The notes under the pieces are model-generated. The model made no database searches, had not been told where the DNA came from, and saw only the letters and a list, made by a program, of their open reading frames with translations. The translations under genes and the position numbers were made by a program. A DNA stretch of 64,000 bases from assembly GCF_014203355.1 (NCBI RefSeq), contig NZ_JACHIR010000001.1, positions 2,544,038 through 2,608,037 of the forward strand. The letters are read 5' to 3'. This stretch comes from Kutzneria kofuensis (lineage in GTDB: Bacteria; Actinomycetota; Actinomycetes; Mycobacteriales; Pseudonocardiaceae). Of this stretch, positions 8,337 to 17,098 are shown piece by piece (the stretch's first letter is position 1; each line of letters opens with the position of its first letter).

Positions 8337-9242
8337 ATGGACGAACTGCGCTGGTTCATCAGGGTCGCGGAGAGCCGGACCGTCACCGAGGCGGCCGAGA
8401 CGCTGCACCTGTCGCAGCCCGCGCTGTCCCGGGGACTGGGCCGGTTGGAACGGGAGCTCGGCGCGCCGCTGTTCGACCGGGTCGGCCGCGGGCTCCGGCT
8501 CAACGCCAACGGGCAGGCGTTGCTGGAGGGCGCACGGCGGGCCGTGTCCGCGGTGGACGGGGCTCGGCAGTCCATCGGCGAGCTCGCCGATCCCGACCGC
8601 GGGACCGTCAACCTGGCGTTTCTCAACACCATGGGGCCGTTGGTCGTGCCGACGCTGCTCAGCGGCTACCGGCCGCGGCGGCCGAACGTGCAGTTCCGGC
8701 TTCGGCAGGGCGGGACCGAGCGGATCGAGCAGTACCTGCTGGACGGGCTCGTCGACCTGCTGCTGATCTCGACGCCGCGGTCGTCGGAGATCGTCTGGCA
8801 GCCGCTGCTCCGGGAGCCGCTGGTGCTGGTCGTTCCGGCTTCGCACCGGCTCGCCGGGCGGCCGTCCGTGCGGCTGGCCGAGGTGCGCGACGAGCCGTTC
8901 GTGATCTTCTCCCGGGGCTTCGGGATGCGGCCGACGACCGAGCGGCTGTGCCAGGAGGCCGGTTTCACCCCTCGCATCGCCTGTGAGGGCGAGGACGGGG
9001 CCACGTTGCGTGGCTTGATCGGCGCCGGCTGCGGCGTCGGGTTGATGGGCCCCGGCCCCGCTCCGCTGCCCGACGTCGTCGAACTGCCCGTGTCCGATCC
9101 GCCCTGCTACCGCATGATCGGGCTCGCCTGGTGCGACCGCTTCATGCCCGCCGCCGCCGACGCCTTCCGCAGCTTCGCCCTCGCCGAGGCGAAACCCCCT
9201 GGCACCTGGCGCCCGTTCACGCTAGCGTTGAATACGGAGTGA
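8337..9242 (+). CDS. LysR-family transcriptional regulator
   Basis: The 301-residue protein (from ATG 8337) starts DELRWFIRVAESRTVTEAAETLHLSQPALSRGLGRLERELGAPLFDR, a standard LysR helix-turn-helix. Residues ~85-290 form the periplasmic-binding-like effector domain. Upstream in-frame starts at 8310 and 8331 would add only a few residues. Divergent position and shared gap suggest it regulates the TSUP exporter in response to that transporter's substrate. The last residues are Pro-rich and run into the gap before the SnoaL pair. Confidence 0.9.
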   Translation: MDELRWFIRVAESRTVTEAAETLHLSQPALSRGLGRLERELGAPLFDRVGRGLRLNANGQALLEGARRAVSAVDGARQSIGELADPDRGTVNLAFLNTMGPLVVPTLLSGYRPRRPNVQFRLRQGGTERIEQYLLDGLVDLLLISTPRSSEIVWQPLLREPLVLVVPASHRLAGRPSVRLAEVRDEPFVIFSRGFGMRPTTERLCQEAGFTPRIACEGEDGATLRGLIGAGCGVGLMGPGPAPLPDVVELPVSDPPCYRMIGLAWCDRFMPAAADAFRSFALAEAKPPGTWRPFTLALNTE

Positions 9243-9272
9243 TCGTTCCGTTTCTTCTGCAGGGGGTTTCTC

Positions 9273-9638
9273 GTGACCGCACCCGCCGAGGTGTTCCGCC
9301 AGCTCGTCGACGGCGTCGTCGGCAAGAAGTGGGACCAGCTGCCCTTGCTCTACGCCGAGGACGCCGTTGTCGTGCATCCTTTCAGCACCGATCCCTCGAC
9401 CGCCCGCCTGGAGGGCCGCTCCCAGCTGCGCGCCCACTTCGCCCGCGCCGCCGAGATGGGCGTCGACTTCCGGGCCGAGGACGTTGTCGTGCACGAGACG
9501 ACGGATCCGGAGGTGGTGATCGGCGAGTTCACGTACCGAGGCACCCTCGGCGAGCAGGACGTCACCATGCCGGCGATCTTCGTGCTCCGGGTCCGCGACG
9601 GACTGATCGTGTCGTCCCGCGACTACGCCGCCCGATGA
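9273..9638 (+). CDS. SnoaL-like (NTF2-fold) protein, first of a tandem pair
   Basis: This 121-residue protein has the NTF2/SnoaL fold pattern: an N-terminal helix (VFRQLVDGVVGKKWDQLPLLYAEDAVVVHPF), an inner LEGRSQLRAHFARAA segment and an ETTDPEVVIGEFTYRG strand pair. Such proteins are small isomerase/hydratase-like or ligand-binding domains; the substrate is unknown. Start GTG 9273. The stop overlaps the start of the next gene (ATGA), and the two products are clearly similar, so this is a recent tandem duplication translated together. Confidence 0.8.
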   Translation: MTAPAEVFRQLVDGVVGKKWDQLPLLYAEDAVVVHPFSTDPSTARLEGRSQLRAHFARAAEMGVDFRAEDVVVHETTDPEVVIGEFTYRGTLGEQDVTMPAIFVLRVRDGLIVSSRDYAAR

Positions 9639-9988
9639 CCACTCCTCGGCGGGTTTTCCTCCGGTTGTTGGACGGCATCCACCGCCGCGCCTGGGAAGAG
9701 CTGCCGCTGCTCTACGCCGAGGACGCGGTCGTCGTCTACCCGTTCACCGGTGCCCGCCTCACCGGCCGCACCGAGCTGCGCTCCCACTTCGCCGCCGCCG
9801 CGAGCCGGGGTGTCGACCTCCGCGCCGAGGACATCGTCATCCACGAAACCACCGACCCCGAGGTCGTCATCGGCGAATTCGTCTACCGCGGCCGCCGCGA
9901 CGGCCGCGACATCGACGCCCCTCGGATCTTCGTGATGCGGGTCCGAAACGGTCTCATCGTGTCATCCCGCGACTACGGCAACGGGTAA
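9635..9988 (+). CDS. SnoaL-like (NTF2-fold) protein, second of a tandem pair
   Basis: The 117-residue product shares LPLLYAEDAVVVYPF, LRSHFAAAASRGVDLRAEDIVIHETTDPEVVIGEF and GLIVSSRDY with the upstream paralogue. It differs mainly in lacking the small insertion after the first strand (STDPSTARLEG becomes TGARLTG). ATG 9635 overlaps the preceding stop. An NTF2-like heterodimer of the two is possible. A perfect 19-bp hairpin terminator follows at 10029-10075. Confidence 0.8.
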   Translation: MTTPRRVFLRLLDGIHRRAWEELPLLYAEDAVVVYPFTGARLTGRTELRSHFAAAASRGVDLRAEDIVIHETTDPEVVIGEFVYRGRRDGRDIDAPRIFVMRVRNGLIVSSRDYGNG

Positions 9989-10028
9989 CTCCGTCGCCCT
10001 TCCCCAGCCGTGCGACATGAGCCCCGGC

Positions 10029-10075
10029 ACGTGAGTGGCTCACTTGGCGCCTGAGGCCAAGTGAGCCACTCACGT
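10029..10075. terminator. Perfect 19-bp bidirectional hairpin between convergent genes
   Basis: ACGTGAGTGGCTCACTTGG (10029-10047) is exactly complementary to 10057-10075 across a 9-base loop. It lies between the SnoaL pair and convergent cysM. There is no T-tract on either side; such stems serve as terminators in high-GC actinomycetes. Confidence 0.75.
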
Positions 10076-10104
10076 ACGGCGGATCCGGGTGGGATCGGGG
10101 TGGG

Positions 10105-11338
<1,234 letters not shown>

Positions 11339-11398
11339 GTGCTGTCTAACCTCCGCTGTCGGCCTGGACTCAAACGTGTGACGCCCGGCAATGGCCGG

Positions 11399-11836
11399 TT
11401 ATTCCCCGGGCGAGGACTCGTAGGACTCGACGATCGTCACCGGCTCCTCGGTGACCTCGCCGTCGACGATCCGGTAGGAGCGGAACTCGTGCGTGTCCGG
11501 CTCCCGGGTCGACACCAGCACGTAGTGCGACTCCGGCTCGCCGGCGTAGGACACGTCGGTGCGTGACGGGTACGCCTCGGTCGCAGTGTGCGAGTGGTAG
11601 ATGACCGCGGGCACCTCGTCGTTGGCGTCCATCTCCCGGTACAGCCGCAGCAGGTCGCCCGACTCGAACTCGTAGAACGTGGGCGAGCGGGCGGCGTTGA
11701 GCATCGGCACGAAGCGCTCCGGCCGGTCCGCGGCCGGACCCGCGATCACCCCACACGCCTCGTCGGGGTGGTCCCGGCGGGCGTGTTCGACGATGGCCTC
11801 GACCAGGTCACGGCGGATCACCAGCACGCGCCCCAT
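11399..11836 (-). CDS. mec: Mec JAMM/MPN+ metalloprotease acting on CysO
   Basis: The 145-residue protein has the full JAMM zinc site: Glu26 (DEACGVI), then His81-Ser-His83 and Asp94 in HSHTATEAYPSRTD. In M. tuberculosis Mec releases cysteine from the CysO-cysteine adduct made by CysM. The gene precedes cysO in the same order as Rv1334-Rv1335-Rv1336. Length is normal. Because CysO here carries a Ser-Arg tail, Mec may also mature the carrier, which would be inference. The DUF2017-like gene lies 37 bases upstream. Confidence 0.94.
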   Translation of the reverse strand: MGRVLVIRRDLVEAIVEHARRDHPDEACGVIAGPAADRPERFVPMLNAARSPTFYEFESGDLLRLYREMDANDEVPAVIYHSHTATEAYPSRTDVSYAGEPESHYVLVSTREPDTHEFRSYRIVDGEVTEEPVTIVESYESSPGE

Positions 11837-11873
11837 CCTAGTAGGTGGCCGGGGTTGTCCCGAGGCGTGGGAA

Positions 11874-12392
11874 TCAGCCGGTCAGCTGGGCGGCCAGCTC
11901 CGGGCGCAGCGCGTACACGAGCTGCGTCTGCATCCAGGTGAACAAGCCCGCGCTGCGCACCCGGTCGTCCTCGGACATCATGTCGCCGGTCTCCGACCGT
12001 TGCACCCACAGCAGCCGGGTCTGGCCGAGCACGCGGATCCAGTCGTCGATCGCCGACAGCTGGTAGCGCGCGGTGCCGTCGTCACCGATCGAGGCGAGCA
12101 CCCGCTGCGCCGCGCCGAACAGCTCCGCGTGCAGGACCCCGCCCCACCGCTCCTCGAACTCCTGGTTCATCGGCCCGTAGTCGGACACCGGCGGGAACAG
12201 CCGCCACAGCAGCGCGCGCTGCTCCCGGTCGAACCGCAGCCGCTCGCGCAGCTTGCGCTTGGGCTGCGCGTGGTCCAGGTACGCCACCAGTCGCCCGATG
12301 CTGTCACGCAACACCGGGATGGCGTTCTCGCTGAGCTTGATCAGCACCTGGTTCTCGCCGACGACCACGTCGAACTCGTAGTGGACGGTCAT
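11874..12392 (-). CDS. DUF2017-like protein, paralogue of the clpS-linked DUF2017
   Basis: The 172-residue protein starts TVHYEFDVVVGENQVLIKLSENAIPVLRDSI, followed by a DUF2017-like core: a LFPP segment, a long helix ending ELFGAAQRVLASI, then LSAIDDWIRVLGQTRLLWVQRSE and the C-terminal LFTWMQTQLVYAL. It aligns by eye with the canonical copy at 13590-14147 ([17 protein letters not shown]...[15 protein letters not shown]). It starts at ATG 12392 and overlaps the second clpS by four bases. So this operon holds two clpS-DUF2017 pairs. DUF2017 function is unknown; constant linkage to clpS suggests a role in adaptor control. Confidence 0.75.
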   Translation of the reverse strand: MTVHYEFDVVVGENQVLIKLSENAIPVLRDSIGRLVAYLDHAQPKRKLRERLRFDREQRALLWRLFPPVSDYGPMNQEFEERWGGVLHAELFGAAQRVLASIGDDGTARYQLSAIDDWIRVLGQTRLLWVQRSETGDMMSEDDRVRSAGLFTWMQTQLVYALRPELAAQLTG

Positions 12393-12628
12393 TCCCGATT
12401 CGCCTCGATCCTGGCGTGCAGGCCGAAGCCCACCAGCCGGGCCGCCACCGTCTCGGCGTCCTGCCGGGTCTCGGCCAGCCCCACCGTCGCCTGCCCCTCG
12501 CTGTCGACCTGCCTGGTCAGGGTCACCGCCTCGGCCAGCGGGACGCCGCACGCCCGGTTGATCACGTCGGCGACCAGCGGCACGCTGTTCAGGCAGTCGT
12601 TGAGCACGACAACTCGATAGACCGTCAT
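12389..12628 (-). CDS. Second, divergent ClpS-like adaptor
   Basis: The 79-residue protein is little more than a ClpS core: YRVVVLNDCLNSVPLVADVINRA...GLAETRQDAETVAARLVGFGLHARIEANRE. Asn10 and Asp11 match the conserved N-degron-binding ND pair. Other pocket residues differ from canonical ClpS: the position of E. coli Met62 is Thr38 and His66 is Asp42. The N-terminal extension that contacts Clp ATPase is very short. ATG 12628 overlaps the stop of the P1 peptidase (ATGA); an upstream GTG-like start would add six residues. It probably binds a different signal or acts as a decoy. Confidence 0.78.
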   Translation of the reverse strand: MTVYRVVVLNDCLNSVPLVADVINRACGVPLAEAVTLTRQVDSEGQATVGLAETRQDAETVAARLVGFGLHARIEANRE

Positions 12629-13593
12629 CTCTCCCCCTCCGGCCACGCGTCACGGTACGCCGGCACGCCCGCGACGGTGGTGGCCGCGAGAATGCCGTGC
12701 ACGATGGCCCGCGCGAACACCTGCGCGCCGGCCTCGCACACCCGGTCCAGCGCCATGCCCCGCACCCCCGACAACTCCTGCCGGCCCGTGGCCAGCGCGA
12801 AGATCGTGTCGCCGTCGTACATGGCGTGCGCCGGCCGGATGGCCCGGGCCAGCCCGTCGTGGGCGACGGCCGCGATCCGCTGGCACTCGGCCTTCGTCAG
12901 CACGGCATCGACCGCGACCACGCCGATCGTCGTGTTCAACGCCGACCGCTTCGGCTTGAGTTCCACGGCCGGTGCACCCGGGGCCGACGCGCCGAACTCG
13001 CCGTCGACCTCGTGATCAAGTGCCCAGGGAACGCCGGCGGGATTCACGGCCTCCCCCATGGCATTCACGGCGGCGATCGCGCCGACGGTCAGGCCGTCGA
13101 CCACCATGCTGGCGGTGCCGATGCCGCCCTTCAGCGACCCGCACCGGGCGCCGGTTCCCGCGCCGACGCAGCCCTGCTCGACCGGCCCATCTGAAGCCGC
13201 CTCACACGCGGCGTAACCGAAAGAGGCGTCGGGCCGGTTGCCCCAGTCGCCCAGCTTGAGGTCGAACAACACCGCCGACGGCACGACCGGCACCACCTCG
13301 TGCGGCAACTCCCCCACGCTGACGCCGTGGTTGCGCTCCGCCAGCCAACGCATCACGCCGTCGGCGGCCGCGAGCCCGTACGCACTGCCGCCGGTCAGGC
13401 ACACCCCGTGGATCTCCTGCACCAGCCGGGACGGCTCCAGGACGTCCGTCTCCCGCGTGCCCGGCGCCCCGCCGCGCTGATCCACGCCGGCGACCGCGCC
13501 GTCCGGCACCAGCACCACGGTCGTGCCGGTGGCCCAGCCGTCGCCCAGCCGCTGGTACTGGCCGACCAGCACGCCCGGCACGTCCGTGATCAC
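12625..13593 (-). CDS. P1-family (DmpA/BapA-type) Ntn-hydrolase peptidase
   Basis: The 322-residue product matches the self-processing P1/S58 aminopeptidase family (Rv1333 in M. tuberculosis). Visible parts are VTDVPGVLVGQ-like start, CLTGGSAYGLAAADGVMRWLAE, TGARCGSLKGGIGTASM and the cleavage region SALNTTIGVVAVDAV with Thr221/Thr222 as the likely new N-terminal nucleophile. Members release N-terminal D- or beta-amino acids or are of unknown substrate. GTG 13593 overlaps the DUF2017 stop by four bases and the gene overlaps clpS2 by four, so it is translationally coupled inside two adaptor pairs. Confidence 0.87.
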   Translation of the reverse strand: MITDVPGVLVGQYQRLGDGWATGTTVVLVPDGAVAGVDQRGGAPGTRETDVLEPSRLVQEIHGVCLTGGSAYGLAAADGVMRWLAERNHGVSVGELPHEVVPVVPSAVLFDLKLGDWGNRPDASFGYAACEAASDGPVEQGCVGAGTGARCGSLKGGIGTASMVVDGLTVGAIAAVNAMGEAVNPAGVPWALDHEVDGEFGASAPGAPAVELKPKRSALNTTIGVVAVDAVLTKAECQRIAAVAHDGLARAIRPAHAMYDGDTIFALATGRQELSGVRGMALDRVCEAGAQVFARAIVHGILAATTVAGVPAYRDAWPEGER

Positions 13594-14147
13594 GACGACA
13601 CCGCGTTCACCAGGCTCTCCTGCACCCAGGTCAGCCAGTGGTAGACGCCCAGGTGGGAGGAGCGGGGATCGTCCTCGGGCAGCTCGTCCGGCATGTCCTC
13701 GGTGACGTCCAGCGCCGTGCCCAGGGCCAGCCGCACGTCGTTGATCGCCGACAGCCAGGCGTCGGACTGCTCCACCGACAACACGATCTGGCCGCCGTCC
13801 GGCGGGCACGTGTCCATCACCACCTGCGCGACGCCCGTCTTCATCGCCAGCAGCTCCGGCTCGTGCAGACTGCGCAGCGCCGCCGCCGAGTCCAGGTCCT
13901 CCTTGGTCGGCTGGTCGTCGTCGAGGCGGTGGAAGTCCGGCAGCAGCCGGGACAGGATCGGGTCGTCCGGCGCCGTCGACGGGCCCACCTTGATGCCGGT
14001 CAGCTCGGCCAGCTCGTCCTCGGGCGCGTCCTGCTCGCGGGCCGCCAGCATGTCCAGCACCTGGCCGACCAGCCCGCGCAGGATCGCCGCCTCCTGCCGG
14101 TCCACCTCGGCGACGACCTGCTCGCCGCGCCGTCGCCAACCCCTCAC
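13590..14147 (-). CDS. DUF2017 protein paired with canonical ClpS
   Basis: The 185-residue acidic protein corresponds to Rv1332. Conserved blocks are an N-terminal helix ([32 protein letters not shown]), [13 protein letters not shown], and [26 protein letters not shown]...[19 protein letters not shown]. No catalytic motif is obvious. It overlaps clpS (4 bases) and the P1 peptidase (4 bases). A role as ClpS partner or N-degron pathway regulator is suggested only by gene linkage. Confidence 0.88.
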   Translation of the reverse strand: MRGWRRRGEQVVAEVDRQEAAILRGLVGQVLDMLAAREQDAPEDELAELTGIKVGPSTAPDDPILSRLLPDFHRLDDDQPTKEDLDSAAALRSLHEPELLAMKTGVAQVVMDTCPPDGGQIVLSVEQSDAWLSAINDVRLALGTALDVTEDMPDELPEDDPRSSHLGVYHWLTWVQESLVNAVSS

Positions 14148-14431
14148 GACTCGCGCTGCATGGTCGCCCAGAGGCCGGCGGCGTGCAGTTTCGCCACGTC
14201 CGACTCCACCTTCTCCTTGCTACCCGACGACACGATCGCCCGGCCCTTGTGGTGCACGTCGAGCATCAGCTTGGTGGCCTTCTCCCGGCTGTAGCCGAAG
14301 ATCTTCTGGAGCACGTACGTGACGTAGGACATCAGGTTGACCGGGTCGTTCCAGACGACTGTCAGCCACGGTTTGTCCTCGCTGCCGACCTGCTCAACCT
14401 CCGGCCGCTCCTGCTCGACGGGCGTGGTCAT
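14144..14431 (-). CDS. clpS: ClpS adaptor for ClpAP/ClpCP (N-degron pathway)
   Basis: The 95-residue protein has an acidic N-terminal extension and the ClpS core [27 protein letters not shown]...[33 protein letters not shown]. Pocket residues match canonical ClpS: Asn28-Asp29 (E. coli Asn34-Asp35), Met56 (Met62) and His60 (His66). It should deliver proteins with bulky N-terminal residues to the Clp protease. ATG 14431 gives the normal length; upstream in-frame starts would add residues overlapping the pncB promoter. It begins the clpS-DUF2017-peptidase-clpS2-DUF2017-like series. Confidence 0.94.
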   Translation of the reverse strand: MTTPVEQERPEVEQVGSEDKPWLTVVWNDPVNLMSYVTYVLQKIFGYSREKATKLMLDVHHKGRAIVSSGSKEKVESDVAKLHAAGLWATMQRES

Positions 14432-14460
14432 ACCGCCAATGGTGTCATGCCACTCCCCGT

Positions 14461-14466
14461 TAGGCT
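14461..14466 (+). promoter_or_regulatory. Putative -10 box (TAGGCT) for leaderless pncB
   Basis: TAGGCT ends eight bases before the pncB ATG, and no Shine-Dalgarno sequence precedes the start. This fits a leaderless transcript. Divergent clpS starts only 43 bases away, so this small gap carries both promoters. Confidence 0.5.
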
Positions 14467-14474
14467 GACCAGTC

Positions 14475-15758
14475 ATGACCACTGCGAGCACCGCGCTGCT
14501 CACCGACCACTACGAGCTGACCATGCTCTCCAGCGCGCTGCGGGACGACACCGCCGACCGCCCCTGCGTGTTCGAGGTGTTCGCCCGCAGGCTGCCGGAC
14601 GGGCGACGCTACGGCGTGGTCGGTGGCACCGCCCGGCTGCTGGACGCGATCACCCGGTTTCGGTTCGACCGGGCGGAGCTGGACCAGCTGGCGGCGGCCG
14701 AGGTGGTGGACGACCGGACGCTGGCGTGGCTGGCGGACTACGAGTTCACCGGGGACGTGGACGGCTACCCGGAGGGCGAGCTGTACTTCCCGGGCTCGCC
14801 GATCCTGACGGTGCGCGCCCCGTTCGCGACGGGCGTGGTGCTGGAGACGCTGGCGCTGTCGATCCTCAACCACGACAGCGCGATCGCCTCGGCGGCGGCG
14901 CGGATGGTGACGGCGGCGAACGGCCGCCGCATGATCGAGATGGGCTCGCGGCGCACGCACGAGGAGGCGGCGGTGGCCGCGGCCCGGGTGGCCTACCTGG
15001 CCGGCTTCACGGCGACGTCGAACCTGGAGGCGGGCCGCCGCTACGGCATCCCGACGGCGGGCACCTCGGCGCACGCCTTCACGCTGCTGCACGACAGCGA
15101 GGCGGAGGCGTTCCGGGCGCAGGTGGAGCAGCTGGGCGCGGGCACGACGCTGCTGGTCGACACGTACGACATCACCAAGGGCATCCAGACCGCGGTGGAG
15201 GTGGCGGGCCCGGAGCTGGGCGCGATCCGCATCGACTCGGGCGACGTCGGCCCGCTGGCCCGGCAGGCCCGCGAGCAGCTGGACGCGCTCGGCGCCCGCA
15301 ACACGAAGATCGTCGTCTCCGGCGACCTCGACGAGTACGCGATCGCGGCGCTGCGCGCGGAGCCGGTGGACTCCTACGGCGTCGGCACCTCGCTGGTGAC
15401 GGGGTCGGGCGCGCCGACCGCGGGCATGGTCTACAAGCTGGTGGAGGTCGCGGGCCGGCCCGTGGCCAAGCGCAGCTCGCACAAGGAGTCGCGCGGCGGC
15501 CGCAAGGGCGCGCTGCGCCGCTACCGCGAGACGGGCACGGCGACCGAGGAGGTCGTCTACACCGTCGACAACCGCCCCGAGCTGGGCGAGCACGACCGCG
15601 AGCTGCAGATCCCCCTGCTGCGGGCTGGACAGCCCGCCGCCGACCTGCCGACCATCGAGCAGAGCCGCGAACGGCTGCGGCAGGCCCTGGTCAGCGTGCC
15701 GTGGGAGGGCCTGAAGCTCTCGCACGGCGAGCCGGCGATCCCGACGACCTTCCTGTGA
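14475..15758 (+). CDS. pncB: Nicotinate phosphoribosyltransferase
   Basis: The 427-residue enzyme makes nicotinate mononucleotide in NAD salvage. Signatures include [16 protein letters not shown] at the N terminus, [16 protein letters not shown], the catalytic His in [50 protein letters not shown] and [15 protein letters not shown]. Length agrees with PncB1 (Rv1330c), which in M. tuberculosis also neighbours clpS. It is followed seven bases later by pncA, so nicotinamide is deamidated and then salvaged by one operon. Confidence 0.96.
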   Translation: MTTASTALLTDHYELTMLSSALRDDTADRPCVFEVFARRLPDGRRYGVVGGTARLLDAITRFRFDRAELDQLAAAEVVDDRTLAWLADYEFTGDVDGYPEGELYFPGSPILTVRAPFATGVVLETLALSILNHDSAIASAAARMVTAANGRRMIEMGSRRTHEEAAVAAARVAYLAGFTATSNLEAGRRYGIPTAGTSAHAFTLLHDSEAEAFRAQVEQLGAGTTLLVDTYDITKGIQTAVEVAGPELGAIRIDSGDVGPLARQAREQLDALGARNTKIVVSGDLDEYAIAALRAEPVDSYGVGTSLVTGSGAPTAGMVYKLVEVAGRPVAKRSSHKESRGGRKGALRRYRETGTATEEVVYTVDNRPELGEHDRELQIPLLRAGQPAADLPTIEQSRERLRQALVSVPWEGLKLSHGEPAIPTTFL

Positions 15759-15765
15759 GGCCCAG

Positions 15766-16335
15766 ATGGCTACCGCACTGATCGTGGTGGACGTGCAGAA
15801 CGACTTCTGCGAGGGCGGCTCGCTGCCGGTGGCCGGCGGCGCGGCCGTGGCGGCGCAGGTGTCCGAGCACATCGCCAGGAGCGGGTACGACCACGTGGTG
15901 GCGACCCGCGACTACCACCAGGACCCGGGGGCGCATTTCAGCGCCTCGCCGGACTTCGTGCGGAGCTGGCCGGTGCACTGCGTGGCCGGTACGCCGGGCG
16001 CGTCGTTCCACCCGGAGCTGGACGTCGCCGGCGTGGAGGCGGTGTTCTCCAAGGGCGCGCACGCGGCGGCGTACTCCGGCTTCGAGGGCACCGGGCCGCA
16101 GGGCAAGTCGCTCGCGGACTGGTTGCGGGACAACGGGGTCGACCGGGTGGACGTGGTCGGCATCGCGACCGACCACTGTGTCCGGGCGACGGCGTTGGAC
16201 GCCAGCAAGGCGGGCTTCGCCACCACCGTGCTGCTGGACCTGACGGCCGGTGTGGCGGCGGAGACCACCGACCGGGCGCTGGCGGACCTGCGCTCGGCCG
16301 GCGTCACGCTCGTGGGAACCCCGAGGCTCGGCTGA
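15766..16335 (+). CDS. pncA: Nicotinamidase
   Basis: The 189-residue isochorismatase-fold enzyme converts nicotinamide to nicotinate, feeding PncB. The catalytic triad is visible: Asp in VDVQNDFCEGGSL, Lys in FSKGAHAAAYSGF and Cys in GIATDHCVRATALDA. The metal-binding Asp/His set lies in RDYHQDPGAHF. It is also the pyrazinamidase family. It starts seven bases after pncB and ends against the convergent secreted-protein gene. Confidence 0.96.
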   Translation: MATALIVVDVQNDFCEGGSLPVAGGAAVAAQVSEHIARSGYDHVVATRDYHQDPGAHFSASPDFVRSWPVHCVAGTPGASFHPELDVAGVEAVFSKGAHAAAYSGFEGTGPQGKSLADWLRDNGVDRVDVVGIATDHCVRATALDASKAGFATTVLLDLTAGVAAETTDRALADLRSAGVTLVGTPRLG

Positions 16336-16348
16336 GCCCCGGGGACCG

Positions 16349-16996
16349 TCACGACACGGGCGAGCAGGCGGCGTGGCCGACGATGATGTCGCCGCTCATC
16401 GGGCCGTCCCCGGTGGGGAACAGCTGGATGTGCAGCATGTTGATGGTCACGCTGCCGTCGTTGGGCTCGGCCTGGATCACCTCGTTGAAGGTGACGCGGG
16501 CCTGCGGCTTGTCGGCGGGGCCCACGGTGGTGGTGTAGTTGGCCGGGATCGGCTTCGGCGCCGTCACGCCCTGCAGGCCGCTGAACTGGAAGGTCGCGGT
16601 CGTGCTGGTGGTCGTCGCCGAGCAGCCGGCGGAGTACTCGGCCAGCTTGATCTCCGGGCCGCCGTAGGGCACCAGCGCGGTCAGGTCGAAGCCGCTGCCG
16701 GTGGCCTGCATCTTGGCGGTCTTCGCGCCGGCGTCCCTGGTGCACGTCGTGCTGCCGGCGCCGAAGCTCGCGACCCCGTAGGCGTGCGTTCCCTTGCTGG
16801 AGTTCTGCTGGTCCGCGGTGACGTCGCACTGCGCGATGGGCGGCACGGTGACGGAGTGCCCGGCGCGGGTCACGTCGACCGATCCCAGCGAGGTCTGGCC
16901 AAGCGGCGTCGCCCCGGCCGGAACCGCCGTGAGCGCCATCGCCGCGACCACCGCGACCGCTCCGGCTCCGACGCGCCGCGCGCTCCTGCTGAGCAT
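16349..16996 (-). CDS. Secreted protein, resembling choice-of-anchor P family
   Basis: The 215-residue product begins with a signal peptide (LSRSARRVGAGAVAVVAAMALTAVPAGA, cleavage near ATP). The mature part is rich in Thr/Ser/Gly, has two or more disulfide candidates (Cys in QCDV, TTCTRD, AGCSAT, HAACSP) and ends with the GDIIVGHAACSP strand seen in actinobacterial choice-of-anchor P proteins. No membrane anchor, LPXTG or PEP-CTERM tail is present, so it should be released or held by other means. ATG 16996 is preferred because GAAAGGACGAG precedes it. Function unknown; the wecB/exosortase block lies next door. Confidence 0.65.
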   Translation of the reverse strand: MLSRSARRVGAGAVAVVAAMALTAVPAGATPLGQTSLGSVDVTRAGHSVTVPPIAQCDVTADQQNSSKGTHAYGVASFGAGSTTCTRDAGAKTAKMQATGSGFDLTALVPYGGPEIKLAEYSAGCSATTTSTTATFQFSGLQGVTAPKPIPANYTTTVGPADKPQARVTFNEVIQAEPNDGSVTINMLHIQLFPTGDGPMSGDIIVGHAACSPVS

Positions 16997-17098
16997 TCTC
17001 GTCCTTTCCATAGTGGAGGGTGGTGCTCGTCCGATCATTCGCGCCCGGTCGCCGTCATGTAACCCGCCAGCGCGATAGCCACCCGGACGAGTGACAGA

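Noticed and set aside
16349-16996. Secreted protein as exosortase substrate
   Set aside because: It ends GHAACSPVS with no sorting motif, membrane helix or basic tail, so it does not look like a substrate despite being next to the exosortase block.
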